From Coriaria nepalensis (Eukaryota > Streptophyta > Magnoliopsida > Cucurbitales > Coriariaceae): a stretch of DNA of 64,000 nt. How positions within the stretch are numbered: the first letter of the stretch is position 1; each line of letters opens with the position of its first letter. Below the pieces are notes generated by a model that saw only the letters and a list, made by a program, of their open reading frames with translations, was not told the DNA's origin and did no database searches. The stretch spans positions 3,787,001 to 3,851,000 of the forward strand of contig CP114482.1 in assembly GCA_027186245.1 (NCBI GenBank). The letters run 5' to 3'. Made by a program: the position numbers and the translations under genes. Of this stretch, positions 10,445 to 26,037 are shown one piece after another.

Positions 10445-13043
10445 AAACTCATGTTTGAAGTTCAAAAACAGAATTTGTTCGAATCACCATCATATTACTT
10501 ATTGGCTTGGGGTAACTCATTGACATGATTTTAAGGTGAAACCAAGGCACACATGTCCCTCAAAGGTCATTAGCATGTTGTGCATGAAACTAGTGTATAA
10601 AGTACAAAAGTAGAATTCTCTCTAATCACAATCATAAGATGTATCGGCTTGAGGTGACTCATTAAAATGATTTTAAGGTAAAATAAATGCACACATGTCC
10701 AGCAAAGGACAATTGAATGTTGTGCACAAAACTCTTGTTTGAAGTCTAAAAACAGAATTTGTTCGAATCACCATCATATGACTTATTATTGGCTTGGGGT
10801 GATTCATTGACATGATTTTAAGGTGAAATCAAGGCACACGTTTCCCCCAAAGGTCATTAAGCATGTTGTGCACGAAACTCGTGTATAAAGTGCAAAAGTA
10901 GAATTCGCTCTAATCACAATCATAATATGTTTTGGCTTGAGAGGTTACTCGTTAAAATGATTTTAATGTAAAACAAATGCACACATGTCCAGCAAACGAC
11001 ATTAGAATGTTGTGCACAAAACTCGTGTTTGAAGTCCAAAAACAGAATTTGTTCGAATCACCATCATATGACTTATTGGCTTGGGGTAACTCATTGACAA
11101 GATTTTAAGGTGAAACCAAGGCACACGTTTCCCCCAAAGGTCATGAGCATGTTGTGCACGAAACTCGTGTATAAAGTGCAAAAGTAGAATTCGCTCTATT
11201 CACAATTCAGTCATAATATGTATTGGCATGAGGTGGCTCATTAAAATGATTTTAAGGTAAAACAAATGCACACATGTCCAGCAAGCGACATTATAATGTT
11301 GTGCACAAAACTCAAGTTTGAAGTTCAAAAACAGAATTTGTTCGAATCACCATCATATGGCTTATTGGCTTGGGGTAACTCATTGACACGATTTTAAGGT
11401 TAAACCAAGGCACACATGTCCCTCAAATGTCATTAGCATGTTGTGCCTGAAACTCGTGTATAAAGTACAAACGTAGAATTCGCTCTAATCACAATCATAA
11501 GATGTATTGGCTTGAGGTGACTTATTAAAATGATTTTAAGGTAAAACAAATGCACAAATGTCTCGCAAGCGACATTATATTGTTGTGCTGCACAAAACTC
11601 AAGTTTGAAGTTCAAAAACAGAATTTGTTCGAATCACCATTAAATGACTTATTGGCTTGGGGCATATCATTGACATGATTTTAAGCTGAAACCAAGGCAC
11701 ACATGTCCCTCAAATGTCATTAGCATGTTGTGCATAAAACTCGTGTATAAAGTACAAAAGTAGAATTCGTTGTAATCACAATCATAAGATGTATCGGCTT
11801 GAGGTGACTCATTCAAACGATTTTAAGGTAAAATAAATGCACACATGTCCAGCAAAGGACATTAGAATGTTGAGCACAAAACTAGTGTTTGAGGTCTAAA
11901 AACAGAATTTGTTCGAATCACCAACATATGACGTATTATTGGCTTGGGGTGACTCATTGACATGATTCCAAGGTGAAACCAAGGCACACGTGTCCCCCAA
12001 AGGTCATTAGCATGTTGTGCACGAAACTCGTGTATAAAGTGCAAAAGTAGAATTCGCTCTAATCACAATCATAATATGTTTTGGCTTGAGAGGTTACTCG
12101 TTAAAATGATTTTAAGGTAAAACAAATGAACACATGTCCAGCAAACGACATTAGAATGTTGTGCACAAAACTCGTGTTTGAAGTCCAAAAACAGAATTTG
12201 TTCGAATCACCATCATATGACTTATTGGCTTGGGGTGACTCATTGACAAGATTTTAAGGTGAAACCAAGGCACACGTTTCCCCCAAAGGTCCTGAGCATG
12301 TTGTCCACGAAACTCGTGTATAAAGTGCAAAAGTAGAATTCGCTCTAATCACAATACAATCATAATATGTATTGGGTTGAGGTGGCTCATTAAAATGATT
12401 TTAAGGTAAAACAAATGCACAAATGTCTAGCAAGCGACATTGTAATGTTGTGCTGCACAAAACTCATGTTTGAAGTTCAAAAACAGAATTTGTTCGAATC
12501 ACCATCATATTACTTATTGGCTTGGGGTAACTCATTGACATGATTTTAAGGTGAAACCAAGGCACACATGTCCCTCAGAGGTCATTAGCATGTTGCGCGT
12601 GAAACTCGTGTATAAAGTGCAAAAGTAGAATTCGCTCTAATCACAATTCAATCATAATATGTATTGGCTTGAGTTGGCTCATTAAAATGATTTTAAGGTA
12701 AAACAAATGCACAAATGTCTAGCAAGCGACATTGTAATGTTGTGCTGCACAAAACTCATGTTTGAAGTTCAAAAACAGAATTTGTTCGAATCACCATCAT
12801 ATTACTTATTGGCTTGGGGTAACTCATTGACATGATTTTAAGGTGAAACCAAGGCACACATGTCCCTCAAAGGTGTTTAGCATGTTGCGCGTGAAACTCG
12901 TGTATAAAGTGCAAAAGTAGAATTCGCTCTAATCACAATTCAATCATAATATGTATTGGCTTGAGTTGGCTCATTAAAATGATTTTAAGGTAAAACAAAT
13001 GCAGAAATGTCTAGCAAGCGACATTGTAATGTTGTGCTGCACA
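10445..13043 (+). repeat. Type I HOR unit 5 (2599 bp)
   Basis: Same order and length, with all monomer offsets +10396 from the reference. Confidence 0.93.
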
Positions 13044-15641
13044 AAACTCATGTTTGAAGTTCAAAAACAGAATTTGTTCGAATCACCATCATATTACTTA
13101 TTGGCTTGGGGTAACTCATTGACATGATTTTAAGGTGAAACCAAGGCACACATGTCCCTCAAAGGTCATTAGCATGTTGTGCATGAAACTAGTGTATAAA
13201 GTACAAAAGTAGAATTCTCTCTAATCACAATCATAAGATGTATCGGCTTGAGGTGACTCATTAAAATGATTTTAAGGTAAAATAAATGCACACATGTCCA
13301 GCAAAGGACAATTGAATGTTGTGCACAAAACTCTTGTTTGAAGTCTAAAAACAGAATTTGTTCGAATCACCATCATATGACTTATTATTGGCTTGGGGTG
13401 ATTCATTGACATGATTTTAAGGTGAAATCAAGGCACACGTTTCCCCCAAAGGTCATTAAGCATGTTGTGCACGAAACTCGTGTATAAAGTGCAAAAGTAG
13501 AATTCGCTCTAATCACAATCATAATATGTTTTGGCTTGAGAGGTTACTCGTTAAAATGATTTTAATGTAAAACAAATGCACACATGTCCAGCAAACGACA
13601 TTAGAATGTTGTGCACAAAACTCGTGTTTGAAGTCCAAAAACAGAATTTGTTCGAATCACCATCATATGACTTATTGGCTTGGGGTAACTCATTGACAAG
13701 ATTTTAAGGTGAAACCAAGGCACACGTTTCCCCCAAAGGTCATGAGCATGTTGTGCACGAAACTCGTGTATAAAGTGCAAAAGTAGAATTCGCTCTATTC
13801 ACAATTCAGTCATAATATGTATTGGCATGAGGTGGCTCATTAAAATGATTTTAAGGTAAAACAAATGCACACATGTCCAGCAAGCGACATTATAATGTTG
13901 TGCACAAAACTCAAGTTTGAAGTTCAAAAACAGAATTTGTTCGAATCACCATCATATGGCTTATTGGCTTGGGGTAACTCATTGACACGATTTTAAGGTT
14001 AAACCAAGGCACACATGTCCCTCAAATGTCATTAGCATGTTGTGCCTGAAACTCGTGTATAAAGTACAAACGTAGAATTCGCTCTAATCACAATCATAAG
14101 ATGTATTGGCTTGAGGTGACTTATTAAAATGATTTTAAGGTAAAACAAATGCACAAATGTCTCGCAAGCGACATTATATTGTTGTGCTGCACAAAACTCA
14201 AGTTTGAAGTTCAAAACAGAATTTGTTCGAATCACCATTAAATGACTTATTGGCTTGGGGCATATCATTGACATGATTTTAAGCTGAAACCAAGGCACAC
14301 ATGTCCCTCAAATGTCATTAGCATGTTGTGCATAAAACTCGTGTATAAAGTACAAAAGTAGAATTCGTTGTAATCACAATCATAAGATGTATCGGCTTGA
14401 GGTGACTCATTCAAACGATTTTAAGGTAAAATAAATGCACACATGTCCAGCAAAGGACATTAGAATGTTGAGCACAAAACTAGTGTTTGAGGTCTAAAAA
14501 CAGAATTTGTTCGAATCACCAACATATGACGTATTATTGGCTTGGGGTGACTCATTGACATGATTCCAAGGTGAAACCAAGGCACACGTGTCCCCCAAAG
14601 GTCATTAGCATGTTGTGCACGAAACTCGTGTATAAAGTGCAAAAGTAGAATTCGCTCTAATCACAATCATAATATGTTTTGGCTTGAGAGGTTACTCGTT
14701 AAAATGATTTTAAGGTAAAACAAATGAACACATGTCCAGCAAACGACATTAGAATGTTGTGCACAAAACTCGTGTTTGAAGTCCAAAAACAGAATTTGTT
14801 CGAATCACCATCATATGACTTATTGGCTTGGGGTGACTCATTGACAAGATTTTAAGGTGAAACCAAGGCACACGTTTCCCCCAAAGGTCCTGAGCATGTT
14901 GTCCACGAAACTCGTGTATAAAGTGCAAAAGTAGAATTCGCTCTAATCACAATACAATCATAATATGTATTGGGTTGAGGTGGCTCATTAAAATGATTTT
15001 AAGGTAAAACAAATGCACAAATGTCTAGCAAGCGACATTGTAATGTTGTGCTGCACAAAACTCATGTTTGAAGTTCAAAAACAGAATTTGTTCGAATCAC
15101 CATCATATTACTTATTGGCTTGGGGTAACTCATTGACATGATTTTAAGGTGAAACCAAGGCACACATGTCCCTCAGAGGTCATTAGCATGTTGCGCGTGA
15201 AACTCGTGTATAAAGTGCAAAAGTAGAATTCGCTCTAATCACAATTCAATCATAATATGTATTGGCTTGAGTTGGCTCATTAAAATGATTTTAAGGTAAA
15301 ACAAATGCACAAATGTCTAGCAAGCGACATTGTAATGTTGTGCTGCACAAAACTCATGTTTGAAGTTCAAAAACAGAATTTGTTCGAATCACCATCATAT
15401 TACTTATTGGCTTGGGGTAACTCATTGACATGATTTTAAGGTGAAACCAAGGCACACATGTCCCTCAAAGGTGTTTAGCATGTTGCGCGTGAAACTCGTG
15501 TATAAAGTGCAAAAGTAGAATTCGCTCTAATCACAATTCAATCATAATATGTATTGGCTTGAGTTGGCTCATTAAAATGATTTTAAGGTAAAACAAATGC
15601 AGAAATGTCTAGCAAGCGACATTGTAATGTTGTGCTGCACA
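13044..15641 (+). repeat. Type I HOR unit 6 (2598 bp, one 1-bp deletion)
   Basis: Identical in order to the other units but 1 bp shorter. In m9 the A-run of 'gttcaaaaacag' has four As (14213-14216) instead of five. This is the only length change I found in the ten type I copies. Confidence 0.93.
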
Positions 15642-18240
15642 AAACTCATGTTTGAAGTTCAAAAACAGAATTTGTTCGAATCACCATCATATTACTTATT
15701 GGCTTGGGGTAACTCATTGACATGATTTTAAGGTGAAACCAAGGCACACATGTCCCTCAAAGGTCATTAGCATGTTGTGCATGAAACTAGTGTATAAAGT
15801 ACAAAAGTAGAATTCTCTCTAATCACAATCATAAGATGTATCGGCTTGAGGTGACTCATTAAAATGATTTTAAGGTAAAATAAATGCACACATGTCCAGC
15901 AAAGGACAATTGAATGTTGTGCACAAAACTCTTGTTTGAAGTCTAAAAACAGAATTTGTTCGAATCACCATCATATGACTTATTATTGGCTTGGGGTGAT
16001 TCATTGACATGATTTTAAGGTGAAATCAAGGCACACGTTTCCCCCAAAGGTCATTAAGCATGTTGTGCACGAAACTCGTGTATAAAGTGCAAAAGTAGAA
16101 TTCGCTCTAATCACAATCATAATATGTTTTGGCTTGAGAGGTTACTCGTTAAAATGATTTTAATGTAAAACAAATGCACACATGTCCAGCAAACGACATT
16201 AGAATGTTGTGCACAAAACTCGTGTTTGAAGTCCAAAAACAGAATTTGTTCGAATCACCATCATATGACTTATTGGCTTGGGGTAACTCATTGACAAGAT
16301 TTTAAGGTGAAACCAAGGCACACGTTTCCCCCAAAGGTCATGAGCATGTTGTGCACGAAACTCGTGTATAAAGTGCAAAAGTAGAATTCGCTCTATTCAC
16401 AATTCAGTCATAATATGTATTGGCATGAGGTGGCTCATTAAAATGATTTTAAGGTAAAACAAATGCACACATGTCCAGCAAGCGACATTATAATGTTGTG
16501 CACAAAACTCAAGTTTGAAGTTCAAAAACAGAATTTGTTCGAATCACCATCATATGGCTTATTGGCTTGGGGTAACTCATTGACACGATTTTAAGGTTAA
16601 ACCAAGGCACACATGTCCCTCAAATGTCATTAGCATGTTGTGCCTGAAACTCGTGTATAAAGTACAAACGTAGAATTCGCTCTAATCACAATCATAAGAT
16701 GTATTGGCTTGAGGTGACTTATTAAAATGATTTTAAGGTAAAACAAATGCACAAATGTCTCGCAAGCGACATTATATTGTTGTGCTGCACAAAACTCAAG
16801 TTTGAAGTTCAAAAACAGAATTTGTTCGAATCACCATTAAATGACTTATTGGCTTGGGGCATATCATTGACATGATTTTAAGCTGAAACCAAGGCACACA
16901 TGTCCCTCAAATGTCATTAGCATGTTGTGCATAAAACTCGTGTATAAAGTACAAAAGTAGAATTCGTTGTAATCACAATCATAAGATGTATCGGCTTGAG
17001 GTGACTCATTCAAACGATTTTAAGGTAAAATAAATGCACACATGTCCAGCAAAGGACATTAGAATGTTGAGCACAAAACTAGTGTTTGAGGTCTAAAAAC
17101 AGAATTTGTTCGAATCACCAACATATGACGTATTATTGGCTTGGGGTGACTCATTGACATGATTCCAAGGTGAAACCAAGGCACACGTGTCCCCCAAAGG
17201 TCATTAGCATGTTGTGCACGAAACTCGTGTATAAAGTGCAAAAGTAGAATTCGCTCTAATCACAATCATAATATGTTTTGGCTTGAGAGGTTACTCGTTA
17301 AAATGATTTTAAGGTAAAACAAATGAACACATGTCCAGCAAACGACATTAGAATGTTGTGCACAAAACTCGTGTTTGAAGTCCAAAAACAGAATTTGTTC
17401 GAATCACCATCATATGACTTATTGGCTTGGGGTGACTCATTGACAAGATTTTAAGGTGAAACCAAGGCACACGTTTCCCCCAAAGGTCCTGAGCATGTTG
17501 TCCACGAAACTCGTGTATAAAGTGCAAAAGTAGAATTCGCTCTAATCACAATACAATCATAATATGTATTGGGTTGAGGTGGCTCATTAAAATGATTTTA
17601 AGGTAAAACAAATGCACAAATGTCTAGCAAGCGACATTGTAATGTTGTGCTGCACAAAACTCATGTTTGAAGTTCAAAAACAGAATTTGTTCGAATCACC
17701 ATCATATTACTTATTGGCTTGGGGTAACTCATTGACATGATTTTAAGGTGAAACCAAGGCACACATGTCCCTCAGAGGTCATTAGCATGTTGCGCGTGAA
17801 ACTCGTGTATAAAGTGCAAAAGTAGAATTCGCTCTAATCACAATTCAATCATAATATGTATTGGCTTGAGTTGGCTCATTAAAATGATTTTAAGGTAAAA
17901 CAAATGCACAAATGTCTAGCAAGCGACATTGTAATGTTGTGCTGCACAAAACTCATGTTTGAAGTTCAAAAACAGAATTTGTTCGAATCACCATCATATT
18001 ACTTATTGGCTTGGGGTAACTCATTGACATGATTTTAAGGTGAAACCAAGGCACACATGTCCCTCAAAGGTGTTTAGCATGTTGCGCGTGAAACTCGTGT
18101 ATAAAGTGCAAAAGTAGAATTCGCTCTAATCACAATTCAATCATAATATGTATTGGCTTGAGTTGGCTCATTAAAATGATTTTAAGGTAAAACAAATGCA
18201 GAAATGTCTAGCAAGCGACATTGTAATGTTGTGCTGCACA
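15642..18240 (+). repeat. Type I HOR unit 7 (2599 bp)
   Basis: Full 18-monomer unit with the five-A run restored in m9. Confidence 0.93.
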
Positions 18241-20839
18241 AAACTCATGTTTGAAGTTCAAAAACAGAATTTGTTCGAATCACCATCATATTACTTATTG
18301 GCTTGGGGTAACTCATTGACATGATTTTAAGGTGAAACCAAGGCACACATGTCCCTCAAAGGTCATTAGCATGTTGTGCATGAAACTAGTGTATAAAGTA
18401 CAAAAGTAGAATTCTCTCTAATCACAATCATAAGATGTATCGGCTTGAGGTGACTCATTAAAATGATTTTAAGGTAAAATAAATGCACACATGTCCAGCA
18501 AAGGACAATTGAATGTTGTGCACAAAACTCTTGTTTGAAGTCTAAAAACAGAATTTGTTCGAATCACCATCATATGACTTATTATTGGCTTGGGGTGATT
18601 CATTGACATGATTTTAAGGTGAAATCAAGGCACACGTTTCCCCCAAAGGTCATTAAGCATGTTGTGCACGAAACTCGTGTATAAAGTGCAAAAGTAGAAT
18701 TCGCTCTAATCACAATCATAATATGTTTTGGCTTGAGAGGTTACTCGTTAAAATGATTTTAATGTAAAACAAATGCACACATGTCCAGCAAACGACATTA
18801 GAATGTTGTGCACAAAACTCGTGTTTGAAGTCCAAAAACAGAATTTGTTCGAATCACCATCATATGACTTATTGGCTTGGGGTAACTCATTGACAAGATT
18901 TTAAGGTGAAACCAAGGCACACGTTTCCCCCAAAGGTCATGAGCATGTTGTGCACGAAACTCGTGTATAAAGTGCAAAAGTAGAATTCGCTCTATTCACA
19001 ATTCAGTCATAATATGTATTGGCATGAGGTGGCTCATTAAAATGATTTTAAGGTAAAACAAATGCACACATGTCCAGCAAGCGACATTATAATGTTGTGC
19101 ACAAAACTCAAGTTTGAAGTTCAAAAACAGAATTTGTTCGAATCACCATCATATGGCTTATTGGCTTGGGGTAACTCATTGACACGATTTTAAGGTTAAA
19201 CCAAGGCACACATGTCCCTCAAATGTCATTAGCATGTTGTGCCTGAAACTCGTGTATAAAGTACAAACGTAGAATTCGCTCTAATCACAATCATAAGATG
19301 TATTGGCTTGAGGTGACTTATTAAAATGATTTTAAGGTAAAACAAATGCACAAATGTCTCGCAAGCGACATTATATTGTTGTGCTGCACAAAACTCAAGT
19401 TTGAAGTTCAAAAACAGAATTTGTTCGAATCACCATTAAATGACTTATTGGCTTGGGGCATATCATTGACATGATTTTAAGCTGAAACCAAGGCACACAT
19501 GTCCCTCAAATGTCATTAGCATGTTGTGCATAAAACTCGTGTATAAAGTACAAAAGTAGAATTCGTTGTAATCACAATCATAAGATGTATCGGCTTGAGG
19601 TGACTCATTCAAACGATTTTAAGGTAAAATAAATGCACACATGTCCAGCAAAGGACATTAGAATGTTGAGCACAAAACTAGTGTTTGAGGTCTAAAAACA
19701 GAATTTGTTCGAATCACCAACATATGACGTATTATTGGCTTGGGGTGACTCATTGACATGATTCCAAGGTGAAACCAAGGCACACGTGTCCCCCAAAGGT
19801 CATTAGCATGTTGTGCACGAAACTCGTGTATAAAGTGCAAAAGTAGAATTCGCTCTAATCACAATCATAATATGTTTTGGCTTGAGAGGTTACTCGTTAA
19901 AATGATTTTAAGGTAAAACAAATGAACACATGTCCAGCAAACGACATTAGAATGTTGTGCACAAAACTCGTGTTTGAAGTCCAAAAACAGAATTTGTTCG
20001 AATCACCATCATATGACTTATTGGCTTGGGGTGACTCATTGACAAGATTTTAAGGTGAAACCAAGGCACACGTTTCCCCCAAAGGTCCTGAGCATGTTGT
20101 CCACGAAACTCGTGTATAAAGTGCAAAAGTAGAATTCGCTCTAATCACAATACAATCATAATATGTATTGGGTTGAGGTGGCTCATTAAAATGATTTTAA
20201 GGTAAAACAAATGCACAAATGTCTAGCAAGCGACATTGTAATGTTGTGCTGCACAAAACTCATGTTTGAAGTTCAAAAACAGAATTTGTTCGAATCACCA
20301 TCATATTACTTATTGGCTTGGGGTAACTCATTGACATGATTTTAAGGTGAAACCAAGGCACACATGTCCCTCAGAGGTCATTAGCATGTTGCGCGTGAAA
20401 CTCGTGTATAAAGTGCAAAAGTAGAATTCGCTCTAATCACAATTCAATCATAATATGTATTGGCTTGAGTTGGCTCATTAAAATGATTTTAAGGTAAAAC
20501 AAATGCACAAATGTCTAGCAAGCGACATTGTAATGTTGTGCTGCACAAAACTCATGTTTGAAGTTCAAAAACAGAATTTGTTCGAATCACCATCATATTA
20601 CTTATTGGCTTGGGGTAACTCATTGACATGATTTTAAGGTGAAACCAAGGCACACATGTCCCTCAAAGGTGTTTAGCATGTTGCGCGTGAAACTCGTGTA
20701 TAAAGTGCAAAAGTAGAATTCGCTCTAATCACAATTCAATCATAATATGTATTGGCTTGAGTTGGCTCATTAAAATGATTTTAAGGTAAAACAAATGCAG
20801 AAATGTCTAGCAAGCGACATTGTAATGTTGTGCTGCACA
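18241..20839 (+). repeat. Type I HOR unit 8 (2599 bp)
   Basis: Full 18-monomer unit; m8 starts at 19246 and the m11 markers follow at the expected offsets. Confidence 0.93.
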
Positions 20840-23438
20840 AAACTCATGTTTGAAGTTCAAAAACAGAATTTGTTCGAATCACCATCATATTACTTATTGG
20901 CTTGGGGTAACTCATTGACATGATTTTAAGGTGAAACCAAGGCACACATGTCCCTCAAAGGTCATTAGCATGTTGTGCATGAAACTAGTGTATAAAGTAC
21001 AAAAGTAGAATTCTCTCTAATCACAATCATAAGATGTATCGGCTTGAGGTGACTCATTAAAATGATTTTAAGGTAAAATAAATGCACACATGTCCAGCAA
21101 AGGACAATTGAATGTTGTGCACAAAACTCTTGTTTGAAGTCTAAAAACAGAATTTGTTCGAATCACCATCATATGACTTATTATTGGCTTGGGGTGATTC
21201 ATTGACATGATTTTAAGGTGAAATCAAGGCACACGTTTCCCCCAAAGGTCATTAAGCATGTTGTGCACGAAACTCGTGTATAAAGTGCAAAAGTAGAATT
21301 CGCTCTAATCACAATCATAATATGTTTTGGCTTGAGAGGTTACTCGTTAAAATGATTTTAATGTAAAACAAATGCACACATGTCCAGCAAACGACATTAG
21401 AATGTTGTGCACAAAACTCGTGTTTGAAGTCCAAAAACAGAATTTGTTCGAATCACCATCATATGACTTATTGGCTTGGGGTAACTCATTGACAAGATTT
21501 TAAGGTGAAACCAAGGCACACGTTTCCCCCAAAGGTCATGAGCATGTTGTGCACGAAACTCGTGTATAAAGTGCAAAAGTAGAATTCGCTCTATTCACAA
21601 TTCAGTCATAATATGTATTGGCATGAGGTGGCTCATTAAAATGATTTTAAGGTAAAACAAATGCACACATGTCCAGCAAGCGACATTATAATGTTGTGCA
21701 CAAAACTCAAGTTTGAAGTTCAAAAACAGAATTTGTTCGAATCACCATCATATGGCTTATTGGCTTGGGGTAACTCATTGACACGATTTTAAGGTTAAAC
21801 CAAGGCACACATGTCCCTCAAATGTCATTAGCATGTTGTGCCTGAAACTCGTGTATAAAGTACAAACGTAGAATTCGCTCTAATCACAATCATAAGATGT
21901 ATTGGCTTGAGGTGACTTATTAAAATGATTTTAAGGTAAAACAAATGCACAAATGTCTCGCAAGCGACATTATATTGTTGTGCTGCACAAAACTCAAGTT
22001 TGAAGTTCAAAAACAGAATTTGTTCGAATCACCATTAAATGACTTATTGGCTTGGGGCATATCATTGACATGATTTTAAGCTGAAACCAAGGCACACATG
22101 TCCCTCAAATGTCATTAGCATGTTGTGCATAAAACTCGTGTATAAAGTACAAAAGTAGAATTCGTTGTAATCACAATCATAAGATGTATCGGCTTGAGGT
22201 GACTCATTCAAACGATTTTAAGGTAAAATAAATGCACACATGTCCAGCAAAGGACATTAGAATGTTGAGCACAAAACTAGTGTTTGAGGTCTAAAAACAG
22301 AATTTGTTCGAATCACCAACATATGACGTATTATTGGCTTGGGGTGACTCATTGACATGATTCCAAGGTGAAACCAAGGCACACGTGTCCCCCAAAGGTC
22401 ATTAGCATGTTGTGCACGAAACTCGTGTATAAAGTGCAAAAGTAGAATTCGCTCTAATCACAATCATAATATGTTTTGGCTTGAGAGGTTACTCGTTAAA
22501 ATGATTTTAAGGTAAAACAAATGAACACATGTCCAGCAAACGACATTAGAATGTTGTGCACAAAACTCGTGTTTGAAGTCCAAAAACAGAATTTGTTCGA
22601 ATCACCATCATATGACTTATTGGCTTGGGGTGACTCATTGACAAGATTTTAAGGTGAAACCAAGGCACACGTTTCCCCCAAAGGTCCTGAGCATGTTGTC
22701 CACGAAACTCGTGTATAAAGTGCAAAAGTAGAATTCGCTCTAATCACAATACAATCATAATATGTATTGGGTTGAGGTGGCTCATTAAAATGATTTTAAG
22801 GTAAAACAAATGCACAAATGTCTAGCAAGCGACATTGTAATGTTGTGCTGCACAAAACTCATGTTTGAAGTTCAAAAACAGAATTTGTTCGAATCACCAT
22901 CATATTACTTATTGGCTTGGGGTAACTCATTGACATGATTTTAAGGTGAAACCAAGGCACACATGTCCCTCAGAGGTCATTAGCATGTTGCGCGTGAAAC
23001 TCGTGTATAAAGTGCAAAAGTAGAATTCGCTCTAATCACAATTCAATCATAATATGTATTGGCTTGAGTTGGCTCATTAAAATGATTTTAAGGTAAAACA
23101 AATGCACAAATGTCTAGCAAGCGACATTGTAATGTTGTGCTGCACAAAACTCATGTTTGAAGTTCAAAAACAGAATTTGTTCGAATCACCATCATATTAC
23201 TTATTGGCTTGGGGTAACTCATTGACATGATTTTAAGGTGAAACCAAGGCACACATGTCCCTCAAAGGTGTTTAGCATGTTGCGCGTGAAACTCGTGTAT
23301 AAAGTGCAAAAGTAGAATTCGCTCTAATCACAATTCAATCATAATATGTATTGGCTTGAGTTGGCTCATTAAAATGATTTTAAGGTAAAACAAATGCAGA
23401 AATGTCTAGCAAGCGACATTGTAATGTTGTGCTGCACA
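20840..23438 (+). repeat. Type I HOR unit 9 (2599 bp)
   Basis: Full 18-monomer unit with no seen deviation. Confidence 0.93.
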
Positions 23439-26037
23439 AAACTCATGTTTGAAGTTCAAAAACAGAATTTGTTCGAATCACCATCATATTACTTATTGGC
23501 TTGGGGTAACTCATTGACATGATTTTAAGGTGAAACCAAGGCACACATGTCCCTCAAAGGTCATTAGCATGTTGTGCATGAAACTAGTGTATAAAGTACA
23601 AAAGTAGAATTCTCTCTAATCACAATCATAAGATGTATCGGCTTGAGGTGACTCATTAAAATGATTTTAAGGTAAAATAAATGCACACATGTCCAGCAAA
23701 GGACAATTGAATGTTGTGCACAAAACTCTTGTTTGAAGTCTAAAAACAGAATTTGTTCGAATCACCATCATATGACTTATTATTGGCTTGGGGTGATTCA
23801 TTGACATGATTTTAAGGTGAAATCAAGGCACACGTTTCCCCCAAAGGTCATTAAGCATGTTGTGCACGAAACTCGTGTATAAAGTGCAAAAGTAGAATTC
23901 GCTCTAATCACAATCATAATATGTTTTGGCTTGAGAGGTTACTCGTTAAAATGATTTTAATGTAAAACAAATGCACACATGTCCAGCAAACGACATTAGA
24001 ATGTTGTGCACAAAACTCGTGTTTGAAGTCCAAAAACAGAATTTGTTCGAATCACCATCATATGACTTATTGGCTTGGGGTAACTCATTGACAAGATTTT
24101 AAGGTGAAACCAAGGCACACGTTTCCCCCAAAGGTCATGAGCATGTTGTGCACGAAACTCGTGTATAAAGTGCAAAAGTAGAATTCGCTCTATTCACAAT
24201 TCAGTCATAATATGTATTGGCATGAGGTGGCTCATTAAAATGATTTTAAGGTAAAACAAATGCACACATGTCCAGCAAGCGACATTATAATGTTGTGCAC
24301 AAAACTCAAGTTTGAAGTTCAAAAACAGAATTTGTTCGAATCACCATCATATGGCTTATTGGCTTGGGGTAACTCATTGACACGATTTTAAGGTTAAACC
24401 AAGGCACACATGTCCCTCAAATGTCATTAGCATGTTGTGCCTGAAACTCGTGTATAAAGTACAAACGTAGAATTCGCTCTAATCACAATCATAAGATGTA
24501 TTGGCTTGAGGTGACTTATTAAAATGATTTTAAGGTAAAACAAATGCACAAATGTCTCGCAAGCGACATTATATTGTTGTGCTGCACAAAACTCAAGTTT
24601 GAAGTTCAAAAACAGAATTTGTTCGAATCACCATTAAATGACTTATTGGCTTGGGGCATATCATTGACATGATTTTAAGCTGAAACCAAGGCACACATGT
24701 CCCTCAAATGTCATTAGCATGTTGTGCATAAAACTCGTGTATAAAGTACAAAAGTAGAATTCGTTGTAATCACAATCATAAGATGTATCGGCTTGAGGTG
24801 ACTCATTCAAACGATTTTAAGGTAAAATAAATGCACACATGTCCAGCAAAGGACATTAGAATGTTGAGCACAAAACTAGTGTTTGAGGTCTAAAAACAGA
24901 ATTTGTTCGAATCACCAACATATGACGTATTATTGGCTTGGGGTGACTCATTGACATGATTCCAAGGTGAAACCAAGGCACACGTGTCCCCCAAAGGTCA
25001 TTAGCATGTTGTGCACGAAACTCGTGTATAAAGTGCAAAAGTAGAATTCGCTCTAATCACAATCATAATATGTTTTGGCTTGAGAGGTTACTCGTTAAAA
25101 TGATTTTAAGGTAAAACAAATGAACACATGTCCAGCAAACGACATTAGAATGTTGTGCACAAAACTCGTGTTTGAAGTCCAAAAACAGAATTTGTTCGAA
25201 TCACCATCATATGACTTATTGGCTTGGGGTGACTCATTGACAAGATTTTAAGGTGAAACCAAGGCACACGTTTCCCCCAAAGGTCCTGAGCATGTTGTCC
25301 ACGAAACTCGTGTATAAAGTGCAAAAGTAGAATTCGCTCTAATCACAATACAATCATAATATGTATTGGGTTGAGGTGGCTCATTAAAATGATTTTAAGG
25401 TAAAACAAATGCACAAATGTCTAGCAAGCGACATTGTAATGTTGTGCTGCACAAAACTCATGTTTGAAGTTCAAAAACAGAATTTGTTCGAATCACCATC
25501 ATATTACTTATTGGCTTGGGGTAACTCATTGACATGATTTTAAGGTGAAACCAAGGCACACATGTCCCTCAGAGGTCATTAGCATGTTGCGCGTGAAACT
25601 CGTGTATAAAGTGCAAAAGTAGAATTCGCTCTAATCACAATTCAATCATAATATGTATTGGCTTGAGTTGGCTCATTAAAATGATTTTAAGGTAAAACAA
25701 ATGCACAAATGTCTAGCAAGCGACATTGTAATGTTGTGCTGCACAAAACTCATGTTTGAAGTTCAAAAACAGAATTTGTTCGAATCACCATCATATTACT
25801 TATTGGCTTGGGGTAACTCATTGACATGATTTTAAGGTGAAACCAAGGCACACATGTCCCTCAAAGGTGTTTAGCATGTTGCGCGTGAAACTCGTGTATA
25901 AAGTGCAAAAGTAGAATTCGCTCTAATCACAATTCAATCATAATATGTATTGGCTTGAGTTGGCTCATTAAAATGATTTTAAGGTAAAACAAATGCAGAA
26001 ATGTCTAGCAAGCGACATTGTAATGTTGTGCTGCACA
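23439..26037 (+). repeat. Type I HOR unit 10 (2599 bp), last full copy
   Basis: Complete to the end of m18, including the 'gcagaaatg' tail that normally precedes m1. The next monomer is m9, so the type I register is lost here. Confidence 0.93.
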
